Assembly: GCA_947174235.1 (NCBI GenBank)
Contig: CAMWID010000008.1
Coordinates: 1-63,392 of the forward strand
Source of the DNA: an uncultured Porphyromonadaceae bacterium
GTDB taxonomy: Bacteria > Bacteroidota > Bacteroidia > Bacteroidales > Muribaculaceae
Direction: 5' to 3'
DNA length: 63,392 nt
Part shown: positions 27,453-36,058 of the stretch, piece by piece
Numbering within the stretch: the stretch's first letter is position 1
How the letters are laid out: each line of letters opens with the position of its first letter
Position numbers and translations under genes: made by a program
The notes under the pieces: model-generated
What the model was told of the DNA's origin: nothing
What the model saw: only the letters and a program-made list of their open reading frames with translations
Databases searched by the model: none

Positions 27453-29114
27453 ATGATAAACGTCACGAACTTCATAAAACTCTACGAGAAAAGTTTTATT
27501 GAAAACTGGGATCTTCCCGCACTATCCGAGTACGGGAAACCCGGTGTAATGAACTATTCGCATCTGGCGACAGACATCGCCATGACCCACCTGCTTTTTG
27601 ATTCCATCGGAATCAAACCGGGCGACAAGATCGCCCTATCAGGGAAAGATTCCGCCGAATGGGTGAAAACATATATGGCGGTAGTGACATATGGAGCTGT
27701 GATCGTTCCTATCCTTTCAGACTTCAACCCCCTCGACATAACCCATATAGTGAATCACTCCGGGGCTGAACTGCTTTTCATATCCAATTCAATATGGGAG
27801 CATATAGAACCCGAGACGCTGCTCAATATAAAAGGGGTGATGAGCCTTGACTCCCGTGAAGTGCTATATGAAGCCTCGGGAGTCGAGATGCACCGACATC
27901 TCAGACTCCTGAAACGACGTTTCCACAAGAAATATCCGGAGGGATATTCAAGCCTTGATGTTAGATATGCAGACCGAGACAACTCTGAACTCGCCGAAAT
28001 CAATTACACGTCCGGCACAACCGGTTTTTCCAAAGGAGTAATGCTCACAGGTGAAAACCTTGCTGGGAATGTATGCTTCGGACTTAATTCCGAACTGCAT
28101 TTCCGCAACTCCCGCGCACTTGCTTTCCTGCCCCTCGCTCATGCCTACGGATGTGCGTTTGACATGCTGACCCCACTGGCGGCAGGATCACACATCACGC
28201 TATTATGCAAGACCCCTTCCCCGAGAGTATTGCTTAAAGCCCTCGCCGAAGTGAGACCCAATCTCGTCATATGCGTGCCGCTTATTCTTGAGAAGATCTA
28301 TAAAAACCAGATTCTTCCTATGATTTCAAAGGGAACCATGCGCTGGACTCTCGCCGTCCCATTCCTTGATTCCCTGATTTACTCCAAGATCCGGAAAAAA
28401 CTGATAGACGCCTTCGGAGGAGAATTTGAAGAGGTGATCGTGGGTGGGGCGCCGCTCAATCACGAGGTAGAGGAATTTCTCAACAAAATCAAATTCCCGT
28501 TCACCGTGGGATACGGCATGACTGAATGCGGTCCACTTATATCTTATACCCCCTGGCGACAGTTTATTGTCGGATCTTCAGGCAAGACACTTCCGATAAT
28601 GGAATCTAAAGTACTGTCTGACGATCCCAAAAATATTCCCGGCGAAATTTGCGTGAGAGGGACAAATGTGATGAAGGGATATTACCTTAATCCCGCCGCC
28701 ACCTCAGCAGTTCTTGACAAAGACGGATGGCTGCACACCGGAGACATGGGAACACGTACTCCCGACGGCACGCTGTTCCTTCGCGGACGCTCGAAAACAA
28801 TGATTCTTTCCGCTTCAGGGCAAAATATATATCCGGAGGAAATCGAGGCGAAACTCAACAATATGCCATTTGTGGCGGAAAGCCTTGTCCTGGACCGCGA
28901 CGGCAAACTTGTCGCTCTCGTTTATCCTGATTTTGAGGCGGCTGACAAAATAGGAATCTCCATAGCCGACATGGACAGCGCTATGGAAAACGTAAGAAAG
29001 GAACTCAACAAACTGGTAGCTCCCTATGAACAGATATCAAAAATTGTACTTATGCCGAATGAATTTGAAAAAACACCTAAACGGAGCATAAAACGCTTCT
29101 TGTATACACGGTAA
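27453..29114 (+). CDS. AMP-binding long-chain acyl-CoA ligase
   Basis: Enzyme activating a carboxylic acid, probably a fatty acid, with ATP and CoA. The 553-residue protein has the AMP-binding P-loop YTSGTTGFSKGV, the GYGMTECGP motif, LHTGDMG and the C-terminal PKRSIKRFLY with the catalytic Lys. Substrate is inferred from overall resemblance to FadD-type ligases. It has no membrane segment. It pairs with the alcohol dehydrogenase upstream, so both may belong to fatty acid or aldehyde metabolism, but the sequence does not prove this. Confidence 0.9.
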   Translation: MINVTNFIKLYEKSFIENWDLPALSEYGKPGVMNYSHLATDIAMTHLLFDSIGIKPGDKIALSGKDSAEWVKTYMAVVTYGAVIVPILSDFNPLDITHIVNHSGAELLFISNSIWEHIEPETLLNIKGVMSLDSREVLYEASGVEMHRHLRLLKRRFHKKYPEGYSSLDVRYADRDNSELAEINYTSGTTGFSKGVMLTGENLAGNVCFGLNSELHFRNSRALAFLPLAHAYGCAFDMLTPLAAGSHITLLCKTPSPRVLLKALAEVRPNLVICVPLILEKIYKNQILPMISKGTMRWTLAVPFLDSLIYSKIRKKLIDAFGGEFEEVIVGGAPLNHEVEEFLNKIKFPFTVGYGMTECGPLISYTPWRQFIVGSSGKTLPIMESKVLSDDPKNIPGEICVRGTNVMKGYYLNPAATSAVLDKDGWLHTGDMGTRTPDGTLFLRGRSKTMILSASGQNIYPEEIEAKLNNMPFVAESLVLDRDGKLVALVYPDFEAADKIGISIADMDSAMENVRKELNKLVAPYEQISKIVLMPNEFEKTPKRSIKRFLYTR

Positions 29115-29199
29115 CTGAGTTTTCACACTCTTGCACAACCGCCTCGCATGCTCTTTAAATATCTGTAAATACGCATGATGCAAGATGGAAGTTTTTTTA

Positions 29200-29231
29200 T
29201 TTGCACATGTGCGTTTTTTATTGTAGCTTTG
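29200..29231 (+). promoter_or_regulatory. Promoter of the small lipoprotein gene
   Basis: TTTG (29200-29203), a 20-bp spacer and TAGCTTTG (29224-29231). Full consensus match; predicted leader about 50 nt. Confidence 0.75.
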
Positions 29232-29289
29232 CGGCGTTTTTGTTATAAAGTGTTAAAAATATTTTATACTCTAAAAGCAGATAAACGCC

Positions 29290-29925
29290 ATGCCGACGCA
29301 CGCGAGATTACTGAAAAGCCAGTTGGCAAAACTGACAGCATATATCACAATTTCTATTGTATCTGTCCTGATCAATGCCTGCAGCCATACGGCAGACAAT
29401 CAGGACAAAGGCAACGCCGTTCCTCCTCCTCCGGCGATAATAGTCTATGAAGATTTCCATGCCGACAATGATATCGCAATGACTGTCAGGAGCCTCGCCG
29501 ACGCCATAAAGGTAGGGGAACCGCTTGACTCTACCGAATACGATTTCGAAGGTGTACTCACTGACGGGCAAGGAGCCCCGCTTTATACTGACGTGCAAGG
29601 AGCTCCCGGAGTATGGGTTGTCGATGTGCTGGATCAAAAAAACGTAACTTTACGCAATCTTTTTCTCGGTGATCTTCTACCCGACGACCTTGAGGCGTAT
29701 CTGCTTCAGGCATTACGGCTATCAGAGAACAACAAACTGGATTTCAACGCACATGAAGCTGTAGATGAAGACGAGACTTCTATCGTTGTATATGATTTCA
29801 ACGGCGGATATCTTAGATTCGAGACCCGCGCGGGAATTGCCCCCAACGGACTTGAAGGGCCTCTGCTCACAATAATCATGAGCGCGGATCCTCCGGCGGG
29901 GGTAGAAACGCAAACAGAGGAGTAG
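29290..29925 (+). CDS. Small lipoprotein, uncharacterised
   Basis: A 211-residue protein with an unusually long N-region before the hydrophobic core and a lipobox at LINAC (Cys31), so it should be membrane-anchored. The mature part is acidic with no motif I recognise. It has its own strong promoter. Its last 50 bp overlap the 3' end of the convergent WalJ-like hydrolase gene, and no hairpin separates the two. The start could also be internal, but no better ATG lies before the lipobox. Confidence 0.7.
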   Translation: MPTHARLLKSQLAKLTAYITISIVSVLINACSHTADNQDKGNAVPPPPAIIVYEDFHADNDIAMTVRSLADAIKVGEPLDSTEYDFEGVLTDGQGAPLYTDVQGAPGVWVVDVLDQKNVTLRNLFLGDLLPDDLEAYLLQALRLSENNKLDFNAHEAVDEDETSIVVYDFNGGYLRFETRAGIAPNGLEGPLLTIIMSADPPAGVETQTEE

Positions 29926-30892
29926 ACTCAAACCTCGGCAACGCCATAAGCTGCACATCTGCGCTACGGTCCTCTATGGTATTGGCTGCCGTTCCAACCT
30001 TTTTCCCAATTTCCTCCAATGCACCCCTCACGGCGGCAAGCGCTTTCTGTGGCGTATTGTTATCCTGCGAAAGATGGCAAAGAAATATATTGCGCAGTCC
30101 GGGATTGACTATCTCCTTTAAAAACTCCGCAGTCTGCATGTTGTCGAGATGACCGTCTTCAGTCTGTATCCTTGCTTTCAGATATTCCGGATACCTCCCC
30201 ATTTTAAGCATATGCAGATCATAATTCGCCTCTATCACAAGATAATTCGCCCTGCTCATATAATAACGGGCACGTTCCTTGACAGCCCCTAAATCTGTCG
30301 CAAGCACAAAATGCCTGCCGTCATACGATATGGAAAAGCCCATATTGTCCGACCCGTCATGTGGCACCTCGAACGCGGTTATCTCGAGTTCCCCGAGCGA
30401 GAACGGAATCTCTTTGAAAATTGGCTGGTGATATTCTTTGAGCCGTTTGGAAATACTGTGACGGCGCATTATCCCGTTGAGCACCCGGTTCGTACAGAAA
30501 ACCCTCATGTGTTTATGCGCCCTGACAAGAGTATATACATAACGCACATGGTCGGAATGGTCATGGGTAAGAAGCACACCATGAACTTTAGAAATATCTA
30601 TTCCGTTTGCCTTGAGCATGCTTTCTATCGTGTCCGCCTTGACACCGGCATCTATTATTATTCCACCTTTGCCCGTGCCTACATAACAACTGTTGCCGCT
30701 TGATCCCGATCCCATCGACAAGTAATACAGACGTCTCTCGGAAGAAGGGACAGGCGGCTGTTTTTTCTGTGGGATTTCCGCCGCCGCATAAATATTGCGA
30801 CGGACGGGCGCAACCGGTTCCGCATCATCCTTTTCCCATTCCTCAAATGGTATGGACATCTGCCCTTCAAATGATATTTTACGACGAGACAT
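29876..30892 (-). CDS. WalJ/YycJ-like metallo-beta-lactamase fold hydrolase
   Basis: A 338-residue cytosolic hydrolase with the LTHDHSDHVRY metal-binding motif and the SSGNSCYVG segment at the start of the fold, as in YycJ/WalJ. Its substrate is unknown; in other bacteria the family is linked to DNA or cell-wall functions. Residues 1-50 before the fold form a polar, Pro-rich extension not usual for the family. The 3' end overlaps the lipoprotein gene by 50 bp on the opposite strand. The RsmI-like gene lies 25 bp upstream, so they share a transcript. Confidence 0.9.
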   Translation of the reverse strand: MSRRKISFEGQMSIPFEEWEKDDAEPVAPVRRNIYAAAEIPQKKQPPVPSSERRLYYLSMGSGSSGNSCYVGTGKGGIIIDAGVKADTIESMLKANGIDISKVHGVLLTHDHSDHVRYVYTLVRAHKHMRVFCTNRVLNGIMRRHSISKRLKEYHQPIFKEIPFSLGELEITAFEVPHDGSDNMGFSISYDGRHFVLATDLGAVKERARYYMSRANYLVIEANYDLHMLKMGRYPEYLKARIQTEDGHLDNMQTAEFLKEIVNPGLRNIFLCHLSQDNNTPQKALAAVRGALEEIGKKVGTAANTIEDRSADVQLMALPRFESTPLFAFLPPPEDPRS

Positions 30893-30917
30893 CTCTGCTG
30901 TATTGTAATGATTTATA

Positions 30918-31655
30918 TTAACGTTTATGAGATACGGAATTTCTTGAATATATCAGAAATATGGCGGGGCGCTTGTCAAAATCGTACTTGGCGCGTCTCC
31001 ATTCCGCCACAGACCTCGTCTTTACAGATTCATGGTCAGGATCGGTGATATCACACGCCACACACAGCAGCGTGTCGTCACGAAGTGCTGAAACTATGGC
31101 AGCTATCATTCGGTTGTTGCGGTATGGAGTCTCGATAAAGATCTGGGTCATGTCGTTTTTTCTTGACAAGGACTCAAGTTCCTTCAACGATCTCTCACGC
31201 TCCTTCTGATCGATAGGGAGATAACCGTTGAACGAAAAGCCCTGACCGTTGAAACCCGATGCCATCAACGACATCAGAATGCTCGAAGGTCCGACCAAAG
31301 GAACGACTTTCAAACCCTCACGCTGGGCTATGCTCACGGGAAGTGACCCGGGATCGGCTATTGCCGGACAGCCCGCCTCGCTCATCACGCCCACCGGTTC
31401 CCCTTTACGCAGCGGCTCAAGATACCCGCTCACTTCCATCGGATCTGTGTGACGGTTAAGCTCAAAGAAAGTCACGCCCCCGATATCGAAACCGGGGTCG
31501 CAGCGCTTGAGAAAACGCCGGGCGGTACGTACATTTTCAACTATGAGATAACGCAACTGCCTGATAATATCAAGATTCCCCTCCGGCAATGAGTCGCGCA
31601 AAGGGGCATTGCTGATACTGACTGGTATAAGATAAAGTGCGGGCTTGAGTTCCAT
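30918..31655 (-). CDS. RsmI-like SAM-dependent methyltransferase
   Basis: A 245-residue protein of the tetrapyrrole-methylase/RsmI fold. It shows MSEAGCPAIADPG and LVGPSSILMSLMASGFNGQGF-type sequence (SAM-binding), and IFIETPYRNNRM near the C-terminal half. It is shorter than E. coli RsmI and starts without the usual GTLYLVATPIGN; it reads LYLIPVSISNAPL instead. So it is either a Bacteroidota-specific paralogue or a methyltransferase with another target. The start at 31655 faces rsmF, with back-to-back -7 boxes between them. Confidence 0.85.
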   Translation of the reverse strand: MELKPALYLIPVSISNAPLRDSLPEGNLDIIRQLRYLIVENVRTARRFLKRCDPGFDIGGVTFFELNRHTDPMEVSGYLEPLRKGEPVGVMSEAGCPAIADPGSLPVSIAQREGLKVVPLVGPSSILMSLMASGFNGQGFSFNGYLPIDQKERERSLKELESLSRKNDMTQIFIETPYRNNRMIAAIVSALRDDTLLCVACDITDPDHESVKTRSVAEWRRAKYDFDKRPAIFLIYSRNSVSHKR

Positions 31656-31660
31656 ACATA

Positions 31661-31689
31661 CAAAATTACTAAAAAATTTACTACTTTTG
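31661..31689. promoter_or_regulatory. Divergent -7 boxes between the RsmI-like and RsmF-like genes
   Basis: TAATTTTG on the minus strand (31668 to 31661) and TACTTTTG on the plus strand (31682-31689) lie back to back. Neither has a clear TTTG at -33, so both are tentative. The minus-strand start would fall within a base or two of ATG 31655. Confidence 0.4.
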
Positions 31690-31709
31690 CATAAAAATAT
31701 ATCGTTTTT

Positions 31710-32975
31710 ATGACTTTACCCCCGGGTTTTATAAATCAGATGCACATTCTGCTTGGCGAAGAGACAGAAGAGTTTCTTATGGCAATGCAGCAATCTCCGG
31801 CTACTTCGGTGAGATTAAACCGCAGGAAACCTGGCGCCGACTTTCCGGACGGCACACCCGTAAAATGGTGCAGGTGCGGTGTCTATCTGCCGCAACGCCC
31901 CGTATTCACTCTTGACCCTCTCCTTCATGCGGGCGCTTATTACGTACAGGATGCCTCTTCAATGATCTATCACGAGGTGGCATGCCGGCTTGCTGAAAAA
32001 TTCAAGACCGTTTCCGGCGAGCAGCAGTTCTCCCCTCTTTCCTTACTTGACCTTTGTGCCGCTCCGGGGGGGAAGACCACTGCAATGATTGACGCTCTCC
32101 CTGACGGGTCGAGAATCGTGGCAAACGAATATGTGGCAAGACGCGCCATTATTCTGAAAGAGAATATTGCCAAATGGGGATATCCTTCAGTGGCTGTCAC
32201 CAATCTCGATTCTTCGGTGTTTGCTGAAAACGGGGACTCCTTCGATATTGTGGCTGTCGACGCACCCTGCTCAGGGGAAGGGATGATGCGGAAAGAAACC
32301 GCAGCCGTCGAACAATGGAGCATTGACCTTATCAACCAATGCGCAGCCCTGCAGAAAGATATTCTCGCCAATGCTGTAAAAGCAATAAAACCCGGAGGAT
32401 TCCTGATTTATTCCACATGTACGTTCAACCGTACCGAAAATGAAGAGAACGCCGGGTTCATCGCAGATGTATTAGGTCTTGAACCCGTAGATATGGATTT
32501 TCCAGAAGAATGGGGTATCCCGCGAGGAATAGGCACTGACCTGCCCGTGTATCGTTTCATGCCGCATAAAACCAGAGGGGAAGGACTGTTCCTGGCAGTT
32601 TTCAGAAAGCCGGGGACATGGAATCCATCAAATATAACGGCATCCGGTAACTTTCGCTCAAAGACATCCGGCAGAAATGACAGACACCGCGGGAAGGCGA
32701 TCTCAGGCGTAAAACCCGGTCACTTACGTGATGAAATCCCCTCTATCGAAGAGATATTGTCAATAGATTTTGACCGATCATTGTTTCCGGAAGCCGAGGT
32801 AAGTCTTCAGCAAGCGGTCTCATATCTGCGCAGGGAAGCCATAGTCCTGCCACCCGACGTGCCAAAGGGACTCGTGACCGTAACCTACAGACACCTTCCT
32901 CTCGGCATGGCTAAAAACATAGGGAACAGGGCAAACAACCTATATCCCAAAAACTGGCGTATCCTAATGAAATGA
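31710..32975 (+). CDS. RsmB/RsmF-type 16S rRNA cytosine-C5 methyltransferase
   Basis: SAM-dependent rRNA m5C methyltransferase of the NOP2/Sun family. The 421-residue protein has LDLCAAPGGKTT (SAM site), the two catalytic cysteines in DAPCSGEGMM and YSTCTFNRTENEENA, and a C-terminal domain like the RsmF extension (LPLGMAKNIGNRANNLYPKNW). The likely target is a C5 cytosine of 16S rRNA; the exact position cannot be read from sequence. It is divergent from the RsmI-like gene. Confidence 0.93.
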   Translation: MTLPPGFINQMHILLGEETEEFLMAMQQSPATSVRLNRRKPGADFPDGTPVKWCRCGVYLPQRPVFTLDPLLHAGAYYVQDASSMIYHEVACRLAEKFKTVSGEQQFSPLSLLDLCAAPGGKTTAMIDALPDGSRIVANEYVARRAIILKENIAKWGYPSVAVTNLDSSVFAENGDSFDIVAVDAPCSGEGMMRKETAAVEQWSIDLINQCAALQKDILANAVKAIKPGGFLIYSTCTFNRTENEENAGFIADVLGLEPVDMDFPEEWGIPRGIGTDLPVYRFMPHKTRGEGLFLAVFRKPGTWNPSNITASGNFRSKTSGRNDRHRGKAISGVKPGHLRDEIPSIEEILSIDFDRSLFPEAEVSLQQAVSYLRREAIVLPPDVPKGLVTVTYRHLPLGMAKNIGNRANNLYPKNWRILMK

Positions 32976-33110
32976 CAACAAGATACCTTGCTCAGTGCAG
33001 ACAGCACCGAACCTCATCATTTATCATGTGTTATTTCAATAAAAGCTTAAACCGAATCAACATAACAGTCCGTCAGCATTATCAGCACCGGACACAAACA
33101 TACTATAATC

Positions 33111-33341
33111 ATGCAATTCAAGACAAATGCCAAATGCGCCGGCTGTTCAGCCCCTATATTGAAAGCAGTGCGCGAACGCTTCCCCGACTATGAATGGAGC
33201 CTCGACCTATCGACGGCTGACAAAGTGCTCGAATGCCACGGTGTGCCGGGCGACAGTGAAATGGCGGCACAGGTTGTCAAGACAATCGAGGAAACCGGGT
33301 TCAAGGGATCCTGGATAACAACAGGCACCGCCGACATATGA
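33111..33341 (+). CDS. Small heavy-metal-associated domain protein
   Basis: A 76-residue soluble protein with the size and pattern of a heavy-metal-associated (HMA) domain: MQFKTNAKCAGCSAPI gives a CxxC metal-binding pair (Cys9 and Cys12) in the first loop, and a GFKGSW end. It may bind copper or another soft metal, or be a fold relative with another role. Its stop overlaps the start of the LolD-like ATPase by 4 bp (ATGA), a strong sign of coupled translation. Confidence 0.82.
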   Translation: MQFKTNAKCAGCSAPILKAVRERFPDYEWSLDLSTADKVLECHGVPGDSEMAAQVVKTIEETGFKGSWITTGTADI

Positions 33342-34021
33342 TCAATATCAAGAATGTGACAAAGGCTTACGGTCCGCTTACAGTGCTTCATGACATATCC
33401 CTTACCATCCCGGAAGGGGAAATAATGGCTATAGTTGGACCCTCCGGAGCCGGGAAGACCACATTATTGCAAATCATAGGTTCGCTCGACCGTCCGGACA
33501 ACGGAAGTGTGTTTTTCGACAATACCGACATTTTCCGGTTAAAAGACAAGGATCTTTCCCGATTCCGCAATCTCAACATCGGGTTTGTCTTCCAGTTTCA
33601 TCAGCTACTGCCGGAATTTTCCGCATTGGAAAATGTGGCGATGCCGGCATTGATCGCAGGCAAAAAGAAAAAAGAAGCTTTTGAAGAGTCGGAAAAACTG
33701 CTCGCGATGCTTGGACTCTCCGACCGCATGAACCACAAACCCGCACAGCTTTCCGGAGGGGAAAAACAACGCACGGCGATCGCGAGGGCCCTTGTCAACA
33801 AGCCCCGCATAATACTTGCCGATGAACCCACCGGCAGCCTTGACTCACACAACCGCGACGAGATACGCGGAATAATAGCTTCCCTAAGAGACTCCCTGCG
33901 ACAGACATTTGTGATCGTCACCCACGATCCCCACATGGCTTCAATCGCCGACCGCACTGTCTCTATGGAAGACGGAAGAATCACAGGCGAGGTTCTTGCG
34001 GAAGTTAAAAATTTTGTTTAA
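33338..34021 (+). CDS. LolD-like ABC transporter ATP-binding protein
   Basis: A 227-residue ATPase of the MacB/LolD group. It has Walker A GPSGAGKTT (near residue 31), the FQFHQLLPEFSALENVAMP Q-loop segment, signature LSGGEKQRTAIARAL, Walker B ILADEPTGSLD and a switch His in VTHD. Such ATPases pair with permeases that move lipoproteins or export compounds, but no permease gene is adjacent. It overlaps the HMA-domain gene by 4 bp. Confidence 0.92.
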   Translation: MINIKNVTKAYGPLTVLHDISLTIPEGEIMAIVGPSGAGKTTLLQIIGSLDRPDNGSVFFDNTDIFRLKDKDLSRFRNLNIGFVFQFHQLLPEFSALENVAMPALIAGKKKKEAFEESEKLLAMLGLSDRMNHKPAQLSGGEKQRTAIARALVNKPRIILADEPTGSLDSHNRDEIRGIIASLRDSLRQTFVIVTHDPHMASIADRTVSMEDGRITGEVLAEVKNFV

Positions 34022-34103
34022 TTTCGCATTGAGAATAATCTCACACATTTCTAACGCAGATATTCCCGACAGGGATATTCTGCGGATTTAAACCAAATAA
34101 ACA

Positions 34104-34400
34104 ATGGCAACACCAGAAAATAACAAGAATCAGCTTCAGATCCAGCTCCGCCCCGAAATGGCAGACGGCAAATACAGCAATCTCGCCATGATCGGACACG
34201 GACCCAACGAGTTCCTTATCGACTTCATCTTCGCCGCTCCCGGCATGCCGCAGGCTCCGGTAGTGAGCCGTGTCATCATGAGCCCGGAAAACGCCAAACA
34301 GCTCATGTATGCCATCACAGACAATGTGAAGAAATATGAAGCCCTCTTCGGCGAGATCCAGCCCAGAGGCGGCAAGAACAATGTTATCGGCAACAATTGA
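34104..34400 (+). CDS. DUF3467 family protein
   Basis: A 98-residue soluble protein with the motif YSNLAMIGHGPNEFLIDF, and the VSRVIMSPENAKQL segment, diagnostic of DUF3467. The role is unknown to me. Its length matches the family. It lies between the LolD-like ATPase and cysS. A hairpin follows the stop. Confidence 0.9.
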   Translation: MATPENNKNQLQIQLRPEMADGKYSNLAMIGHGPNEFLIDFIFAAPGMPQAPVVSRVIMSPENAKQLMYAITDNVKKYEALFGEIQPRGGKNNVIGNN

Positions 34401-34407
34401 TCACGAC

Positions 34408-34441
34408 AATTCGCAAGTCCGTATCCGCGGGCTTGCGAATT
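34408..34441. terminator. Hairpin between DUF3467 and cysS
   Basis: A 14-bp stem with one G-U pair (34408-34421 with 34428-34441) and a 6-nt loop lies 8 bp after the DUF3467 stop. There is no U-tract, so it may be a partial terminator or a processing site before cysS. Confidence 0.55.
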
Positions 34442-34473
34442 ATCAATAAAACCGCGGATTATCAATAACTATA

Positions 34474-35949
34474 ATGGACAACAACCTTAACCTATACAAT
34501 TCGCTCACGCGCATCAAGCAGCCTTTCAAACCTCTGCACGAGGGTCACGTGGGCATGTACGTGTGCGGGCCTACTGTATATGGCGACGCACATCTGGGAC
34601 ATGCGCGTCCTGCAATCACTTTTGACGTTCTTTTCCGGTATCTCCGCCATTTAGGGTATAAGGTAAGATACGTTCGCAATATAACCGATGTCGGCCATCT
34701 TGAACATGATGCAGACTCAGGAGAAGATAAAATAGCAAAAAAGGCGCGTCTCGAACAGCTTGAACCCATGGAGGTGGTGCAGCTTTACCTGAACCGCTAT
34801 CACAACGATATGGAAGCCCTCAACGTCCTTCCGCCAAGCATTGAGCCTCACGCGTCGGGACATATTATCGAGCAGATCGAATATGTAAAGAAAATACTTG
34901 ACGCCGGCTATGCATATGAAAGCAACGGCTCTGTATATTTCGATGTAGAGAAATACAACCGTGACCATCGTTACGGAAAGCTTTCCGGACGCAACATCGA
35001 AGACCTTCTTTCCACCACCCGTGCACTCGACGGTCAGGAAGAGAAACGCAATCCGCTTGATTTCGCTTTATGGAAAAAGGCGTCGCCCGAACATATCATG
35101 CACTGGCCTTCGCCATGGAGCGAAGGATTCCCGGGATGGCATCTTGAGTGTTCGACAATGGGAGAGAAATATCTCGGAGAGACTTTCGACATCCATGGAG
35201 GCGGTCTCGACCTGCTGTTCCCCCACCATGAATGCGAGATCGCCCAAAGTGTGGCGGCTCAGGGACATGAGGCTGTGAAATATTGGGTTCATAACAATAT
35301 GATTACCATAAACGGTAAAAAAATGGGCAAGAGCTACAACAATTTCATCACTCTTGAACAGTTTTTTGACGGAAGCCATCCTTTGCTTGAACAGGCATAC
35401 AGCCCTATGGTGATACGTTTCTTTATTCTCCAGGCTCAGTACAGGTCTACTGTGGATTTCTCAAATGCAGCCCTTCAGGCTGCAGAGAAAGCTTTACAAA
35501 AGATCTCTGACGGCTACAGGAGACTGAAGAATCTTCTCCCTGCGGAAAAATCAACAGTAGAGGTGCCCGACTTCCTCAACGCCTGCTACGAAGCCATGGA
35601 TGACGACCTGAACACTCCTCAGGTGATAGCTCATCTGTTTGACGCATGCAGAATCATCAACTCCGCTTCCGACGGATCTGTCAAACTGTCGCAAGATGAC
35701 ATTGCCAGACTGCGTCACCTTTTTGACGTGTTCCTCATTGAAATTCTTGGTGTCCGTATGGGTAATGAAAGTGATAACGCAGGATCGTCAAAAGCCTTTG
35801 AGGGTGCTGTAGACCTTCTGATGGAGATCCGTAAAAATGCCAAGGCACAAAAAGACTGGGCGACATCTGACCTGATCCGCGACAAACTCGCAGCTCTTGG
35901 ATTTGACGTAAAAGATACGAAAAACGGCGTGGAATGGAGTCTTAAATAA
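34474..35949 (+). CDS. cysS: Cysteinyl-tRNA synthetase
   Basis: Cytosolic class I synthetase charging tRNA-Cys. The 491-residue protein has the HIGH-type motif region ([19 protein letters not shown]), zinc-ligand segments ([14 protein letters not shown] and HHECEIAQS) and KMGKSYNN in place of KMSKS. Length is typical. The gene lies after DUF3467. A perfect 24-bp hairpin directly follows the stop and separates it from the convergent ispG. Confidence 0.96.
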   Translation: MDNNLNLYNSLTRIKQPFKPLHEGHVGMYVCGPTVYGDAHLGHARPAITFDVLFRYLRHLGYKVRYVRNITDVGHLEHDADSGEDKIAKKARLEQLEPMEVVQLYLNRYHNDMEALNVLPPSIEPHASGHIIEQIEYVKKILDAGYAYESNGSVYFDVEKYNRDHRYGKLSGRNIEDLLSTTRALDGQEEKRNPLDFALWKKASPEHIMHWPSPWSEGFPGWHLECSTMGEKYLGETFDIHGGGLDLLFPHHECEIAQSVAAQGHEAVKYWVHNNMITINGKKMGKSYNNFITLEQFFDGSHPLLEQAYSPMVIRFFILQAQYRSTVDFSNAALQAAEKALQKISDGYRRLKNLLPAEKSTVEVPDFLNACYEAMDDDLNTPQVIAHLFDACRIINSASDGSVKLSQDDIARLRHLFDVFLIEILGVRMGNESDNAGSSKAFEGAVDLLMEIRKNAKAQKDWATSDLIRDKLAALGFDVKDTKNGVEWSLK

Positions 35950-35964
35950 CCGGCTAAACCACAC

Positions 35965-36015
35965 GCAGTCAATAAATAAAGGAGATCCATTGGATCTCCT
36001 TTATTTATTGACTGC
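35965..36015. terminator. Perfect 24-bp bidirectional hairpin
   Basis: Arms 35965-35988 and 35992-36015 match perfectly with a 3-nt loop. It sits between the convergent cysS and ispG genes; AT-rich flanks can serve as U-tracts on both sides. Confidence 0.9.
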
Positions 36016-36058
36016 AGTATTTACACCTGCATGTATCATACCGATCGCACAATCACAA

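Noticed and set aside
29175..29450. 91-codon frame at the start of the small lipoprotein
   Set aside because: It begins upstream of the promoter boxes and is out of frame with the lipobox-bearing protein.
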